From an uncultured Ureaplasma sp. (GTDB lineage Bacteria > Bacillota_I > Bacilli_A > Mycoplasmatales > Mycoplasmoidaceae): a DNA stretch of 7,310 nt. This document shows, in pieces, positions 1 through 7,310 of the stretch. The stretch is from NCBI GenBank assembly GCA_902782585.1, contig CACZNK010000031.1:1-7310 (forward strand), written 5' to 3'. The notes under the pieces were generated by a model. The model was given only the letters and a program-made list of their open reading frames with translations. It did not search any database and was not told where the DNA came from. How positions within the stretch are numbered: the first letter of the stretch is position 1; each line of letters opens with the position of its first letter. A program made the translations under genes and the position numbers.

Positions 1-21
1 CGAGTCCCATCGTTTCCGCCA
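1..21 (+). tRNA. 3' end of a tRNA (partial), probably Ser or Asp
   Basis: The first 21 bases read as the 3' end of a tRNA that begins outside the window. Bases 1-5 (CGAGT) fit the end of the T-loop (C56, R57, A58, N59, Y60). Bases 6-10 (CCCAT) are the 3' side of the T-stem, 11-17 (CGTTTCC) the 3' acceptor strand, 18 the discriminator G, and 19-21 the encoded CCA. The predicted 5' acceptor strand is GGAAACG. This stretch is clearly more GC-rich than the DNA after it. A G73 with an acceptor ending in TCC suits tRNA-Ser or tRNA-Asp, but the anticodon is not visible, so the identity is inference. Confidence 0.8.
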
Positions 22-30
22 TAAAATAAT

Positions 31-856
31 ATGAAAACAATAGACTATATCAAAAAATTAAATGGTTTAAAATTCTTTATTTTAGATACAAATAAAGGGA
101 CAAAACATAATGAAGACTATAAAAAATATTCCTATAATAAATATTTATTTAATAAATTAACTGTTGGATCAATATTTATTTACAGAAGACCAATTAGAAC
201 TTCTGAAAATAAGAAATTTTACTTTTTCGGGGGGGATGATTAGTAAATTAGAAAATAATGATTATGAAAAAGGTGGAACTACAGCATCTTTATCTAATTG
301 TTTTAGATTAAAACAACATATATACCAAGGCAATCAAAAACTTGAAGTAAGTCCATTAACTAAAAGAAAGAAAAATCCCAAAAATTGATTACATGTATTT
401 AATCAATACGGAATGACAGAAATTACACAAGAAGAATTTTATGGAATAATAGATAATACATACTGTGATTTAATAAACAGTTCTGTTAGTGATGATACTA
501 AAATGGCATATGAGGAAATTAAAAATGTAATTGAAATTTATAAAGAGGGTCAAATAACAAAAAGTATTACAATACCATATCGTGGTAGATCATGAAAATT
601 AAAGTATGCATATCATGAGGAATATGGTTATAAGTGTCAATTATGTGATAAATTATTTTTAAAAGCAAATGGTAAAGGTTACATAATTGATATCCATCAT
701 TTATTTCCTATTGCTAAAGGTAAAAGGATTACAAGTCTTAAAGATGTTAAAGGACTATGCCCAAATTGTCATCGATTTGTACATTCAATAAAAGATTTTG
801 AAAATAAATCTTGAGATAAAATTGTTGATGAATATCAAAATAATTTAAAAAAGTAA
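31..856 (+). CDS. HNH endonuclease, split by a +1 frameshift at a G7 run
   Basis: This is a predicted DNA nuclease with a C-terminal HNH domain. Residues 1-68 are in one frame (31-234) and the rest in another (from 236). Dropping one G of the run at 229-235 gives one 274-aa protein ending at TAA 854-856. TGA codons at 386, 593 and 812 are read as Trp. The HNH module has the zinc pairs C202/C205 and C243/C246, the D-I-H-H motif with H222/H223 as the likely catalytic centre, and CPNCHRFVH at 243-251. This is the McrA-like zinc-ribbon HNH fold. The N-terminal part (about 40-130) has YRRP (51-54), FYFFGG (63-68) and FNQYGM (123-128). It looks like a target-recognition domain used in solitary or modification-dependent restriction enzymes, which I infer and cannot name. 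The ATG at 31 is the first after an in-frame TAA at 22-24 and has no Shine-Dalgarno site. As written the gene is off or broken. Without frame repair a naive start at 164 would give a wrong N-terminus. No methyltransferase is visible nearby. Confidence 0.82.
229..235 (+). repeat. G7 homopolymer at the frameshift point
   Basis: There are seven consecutive G in strongly AT-rich coding sequence. Upstream, the frame reads KKFYFFGG and then hits TAG at 241-243. Downstream, the neighbouring frame continues GGMISKLENN to the HNH domain. Six or nine G would join the two frames. The position is therefore either a slippage switch, a fixed inactivating mutation, or a sequencing or assembly length error; the sequence alone cannot separate these. 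Confidence 0.85.
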
Positions 857-865
857 AACAAGTTA

Positions 866-2524
866 CTATAAAGGTAATGTATCTCTAGATAAACATTCTA
901 ACAAGATACTAAACATTGATTTTGCTCAATTTAGATTATCAATAACTGATGCAATATATCAATAATTATTTTGGTTCTTATAAATAACATTATATGATTC
1001 AGGGAATGATATACTTTCAGTTTTTTTACCATTAGCAACATAATTGCCATCTTTTGATATTTGTCCTATTGAACGGTTTAAAAATTTATACATTTGATCT
1101 TCATAATCATTTTTATCTGAACTTGATGTACTTGAATCTTTAAAAGCTTTTAAACAACAAATTGCATATCATGAATCAAAGAATCATGATGCTTCTGTAT
1201 TAGGAATAAATGATTTTTCACGTTTCTTAGCTGTTTCACCTTCATTAGCATTAGTTTTAATATCATTAAATCAAAAATTTGCTGCTTGATAATTATCATT
1301 TAAATATCTTTTTATACCTACTGGACTAACCAAATCTTCACTAACAATTTTTAAAATTTTAGATTTATATGAACTTCCTAAATTATTCAAACTACATGGA
1401 TAAATTAAATTTAACAATGCTGCATCAGCTTTTCTATAGTTAACATCTGATTGATCATAACCAGTACATTCACCACCATTATCAATTAAATTCTTAATTG
1501 TTTTATATCCTTCATTAATACAATTTTGTAATACTTCTCTATTACAATAGTCTTCATATTCATTAGATGATACTGTGTTAGTATATGATGCAATAAATGC
1601 AAGTCTATCTCCAGATGCATTAATTGTACCTAAATATTCCAACAATCTTTCTTCAGCATTGGTTACCAAACCAATTGATGAAGCTCTAACTGCTTCATTT
1701 TCTTCTCATGCACCAGAATCTGCCATTTGATAAAATTTTAATGCATTTAAATAAGCAACTAAATGAACAATTGTTTCAATTCGTTTTGTAGCATTTGGAA
1801 TATTTTCCTTAGCTTGATTTAAATCATCAAAAGTTATTGACCCTTTATCAAGTGCAATAATTAATTCAGATAATAAAAATCCTAAAGCATCATTTTGTTT
1901 GTGGTTTCAATGTTCATCAGCACCATCAACTTGAACATCATTCAATGTAGAAGCATCAAATCTAATATGAGTAGCATTCATATTACCTTCTTTACTTAAT
2001 AAAACTAGATGTGGATTTTTAATAGCGTTTTTAATACGTGCAATTTGTTTTGGAGTTGAATAATAATCTAATAATGATAATAAAACATTTTTTGCTTTTG
2101 TTTTGGATTCATCATTATCATCATTAATTAATTTTTTATATCCCCATACTGAATCACGCACTCAAATTTGGTTGTAATTTGTTTCACCAGTAGCATTGTC
2201 ACTAGCTTTAATAAATGTTCCATATTCAGTAGTAAATGTTTCAACTTCCCTTACTTGTTTAGTAACATTGTATATTGAATTTATATTTTCATATGAATCT
2301 TGCATCAATGACTCAAGATCACTATTATGGCAATATACAGAATATTCAGTAGATTTATTAACTAATTTAAAAGTTTTTATTGATTGCAAATTATTATCTT
2401 TTTCAAGTTTTGCAATAAATTCTTCTAGAGGATTATTATTACATGCAGTTAATATAGTTGATGCAGGTATGATAGGTAAAATCAAAATACCTAATTTTTT
2501 TAAAATTTTATTAATCTTTCTCAT
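866..2524 (-). CDS. Lipoprotein with a glycoside hydrolase family 15-like (glucoamylase/six-hairpin) domain
   Basis: This gene encodes 552 aa, ATG 2522-2524 to TAG 866-868. Eight of its nine Trp are TGA (for example 2162, 1907, 1706, 1271, 1184, 1169, 959, 926). A basic N-terminus (MRKINKILKK), a hydrophobic stretch and the lipobox LTAC predict cleavage before C28 and lipid anchoring on the outer face of the membrane. The mature part shows GH15 landmarks in order: WMRDS at 121-125 (compare WTRDS of fungal glucoamylase, substrate-binding Arg-Asp), HIRFD at 186-190, W-N-H-K-Q-N-D-A-L-G at 206-215, AWEE at 272-275, ADAALLNLIYP around 345-360, GIKRYLNDNY near 403-412, NTEASWFFDSW at 442-452, FPESY at 507-511 and NLNWAKSMF at 530-538. 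By family analogy E274 is the general acid and E509 the general base. Family members remove glucose from alpha-glucans; related phosphorylase-kinase subunits are non-catalytic. The true substrate is unknown. No Shine-Dalgarno site precedes the ATG. The gene converges on the HNH gene. Confidence 0.78.
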
Positions 2525-2548
2525 AATAATACTTATTGTACTATTGTT

Positions 2549-2577
2549 AAATTAAGTTTGTAACTTATTTTTGTCAA
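2549..2577 (-). promoter_or_regulatory. Candidate sigma-70-type promoter of the lipoprotein gene
   Basis: On the minus strand a perfect -35 box TTGACA (2572-2577) is followed by a 17-bp spacer and TAATTT (2549-2554) as a -10 box. Transcription would start about 18 nt before the ATG. A second possible -10, TACAAT at 2535-2540, lies only 10 nt from the start codon and would give a nearly leaderless mRNA. Neither leader contains a Shine-Dalgarno sequence. The TTGACA match is strong, the -10 match moderate. Confidence 0.5.
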
Positions 2578-2675
2578 TAAAATATATAGTAAAATCATAT
2601 TTACTTTCCCATAAATTACATGAGAATGATGGAATAGTTTAATTTATATAATGAATCACCGAGGATTTTGGGGAA

Positions 2676-2699
2676 AAGATGTCACATAATGACAATCTT
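2676..2699 (-). terminator. Possible hairpin terminator after rpoC
   Basis: The inverted repeat AAGAT-GTCA / TGAC-A-ATCTT has a 5-nt loop and one bulged base. Read on the minus strand, it lies about 43 nt past the rpoC stop. The descending arm runs into ATCTTTTCCCC, giving a short T tract of four. The stem is AT-rich and the T tract short, so termination efficiency is uncertain. The near symmetry means it could also act on plus-strand transcripts. Confidence 0.42.
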
Positions 2700-2741
2700 C
2701 ATAACTATATTTATAGTAATGATTGACTGATGTATTTAAAA

Positions 2742-6548
<3,807 letters not shown>

Positions 6549-6553
6549 CTATT

Positions 6554-6557
6554 CTCC
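6554..6557 (-). promoter_or_regulatory. Ribosome binding site of rpoC
   Basis: GGAG on the minus strand lies 8 nt before the rpoC ATG, inside the 18-bp rpoB-rpoC spacer. A second purine run, AAAGGA, overlaps the rpoB stop codon. The site supports the chosen start and contrasts with the two accessory genes, which lack a recognisable Shine-Dalgarno sequence. Confidence 0.75.
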
Positions 6558-6563
6558 AATCCT

Positions 6564-7310
<747 letters not shown>

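Larger units (their letters stand above)
2525..2741. other. 217-bp intergenic region between the lipoprotein gene and rpoC
   Basis: I see no convincing protein gene here. The region contains the lipoprotein promoter, an inverted repeat AGTAAA-6 nt-TTTACT (2588-2605) just upstream of that promoter, an isolated TATAAT on the plus strand (2647-2652), a locally G-rich patch (about 2660-2673), and a hairpin at 2676-2699 that may end rpoBC transcription. A 12-codon ATG-to-TAA reading frame beginning at 2651 on the plus strand has no ribosome site and is not called. Confidence 0.6.

Noticed and set aside
1..24. tRNA-Gly 3' end (acceptor TTTCCGC)
   Set aside because: Placing the acceptor there would make the discriminator C and put a sequence that does not fit TTCRANY in the T-loop. 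The parse ending CCA at 19-21 fits every position.
164..388. Open frame starting MDQYLFTEDQ
   Set aside because: Its first 20-odd codons overlap the real N-terminal frame of the HNH gene (IYRRP...FYFFGG). Only the part after the G run is genuine protein, so the ATG at 164 is not a natural start.
862..878. Weak hairpin GTTAC/GTAAT as a bidirectional terminator
   Set aside because: It has only five pairs including a wobble, no T tract, and overlaps the lipoprotein stop codon.
1021..1027. T7 run (A7 on the coding strand) in the lipoprotein gene as a second slippage tract
   Set aside because: The frame stays open across it and the downstream FPESY...NLNWAKSM motifs are in frame. Such A runs are common in AT-rich genomes.
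2196..2555. 119-codon plus-strand frame antisense to the lipoprotein start
   Set aside because: It lies opposite the signal peptide and N-terminal part of the lipoprotein. Its hydrophobic end is the mirror of A/T-rich codons, with no motif or ribosome site.

Overview
The window comes from an AT-rich mollicute (Mycoplasma/Spiroplasma/Ureaplasma-type) in which UGA is read as tryptophan (translation table 4). In-frame TGA codons interrupt every protein gene here at positions where the conserved family has, or tolerates, Trp. Examples are RpoC 'QIWEVVYKV' at 5154-5156 and RpoB '[14 protein letters not shown]' at 6897-6899. This code argues against Acholeplasma and phytoplasmas, which use UGA as stop. 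The species cannot be fixed from the sequence alone.

Layout, left to right. Bases 1-21 are the last 21 nt of a plus-strand tRNA (T-loop, T-stem, acceptor strand, G73, CCA). Nine bases later a plus-strand HNH endonuclease gene starts (31-856). It is split between two frames by a run of seven G at 229-235; removing one G (or adding two) rejoins it into a 274-residue protein. Only 9 bp beyond its stop lies the stop of a convergent minus-strand gene (866-2524). That gene encodes a 552-residue lipoprotein whose mature part carries glycoside hydrolase family 15 (glucoamylase-like, six-hairpin) signatures, including both expected catalytic glutamates. A 217-bp intergenic region (2525-2741) holds its likely promoter and a hairpin that may terminate the operon upstream. 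The rest is the minus-strand rpoB-rpoC operon: complete rpoC (2742-6545, 1267 aa) and the last 248 codons of rpoB (6564-7310, cut by the window edge).

The rpoBC part is conserved housekeeping. RpoB and RpoC form the two large subunits of core RNA polymerase and are translationally close, with an 18-bp spacer containing a Shine-Dalgarno site. The left third is accessory: a solitary, possibly phase-variable nuclease beside a tRNA, facing a surface lipoprotein with a predicted glycan-cleaving domain. The sequence shows no functional link between these two genes. The observations most worth following are the G7 on/off frameshift in the nuclease and the lipid-anchored GH15-like enzyme.
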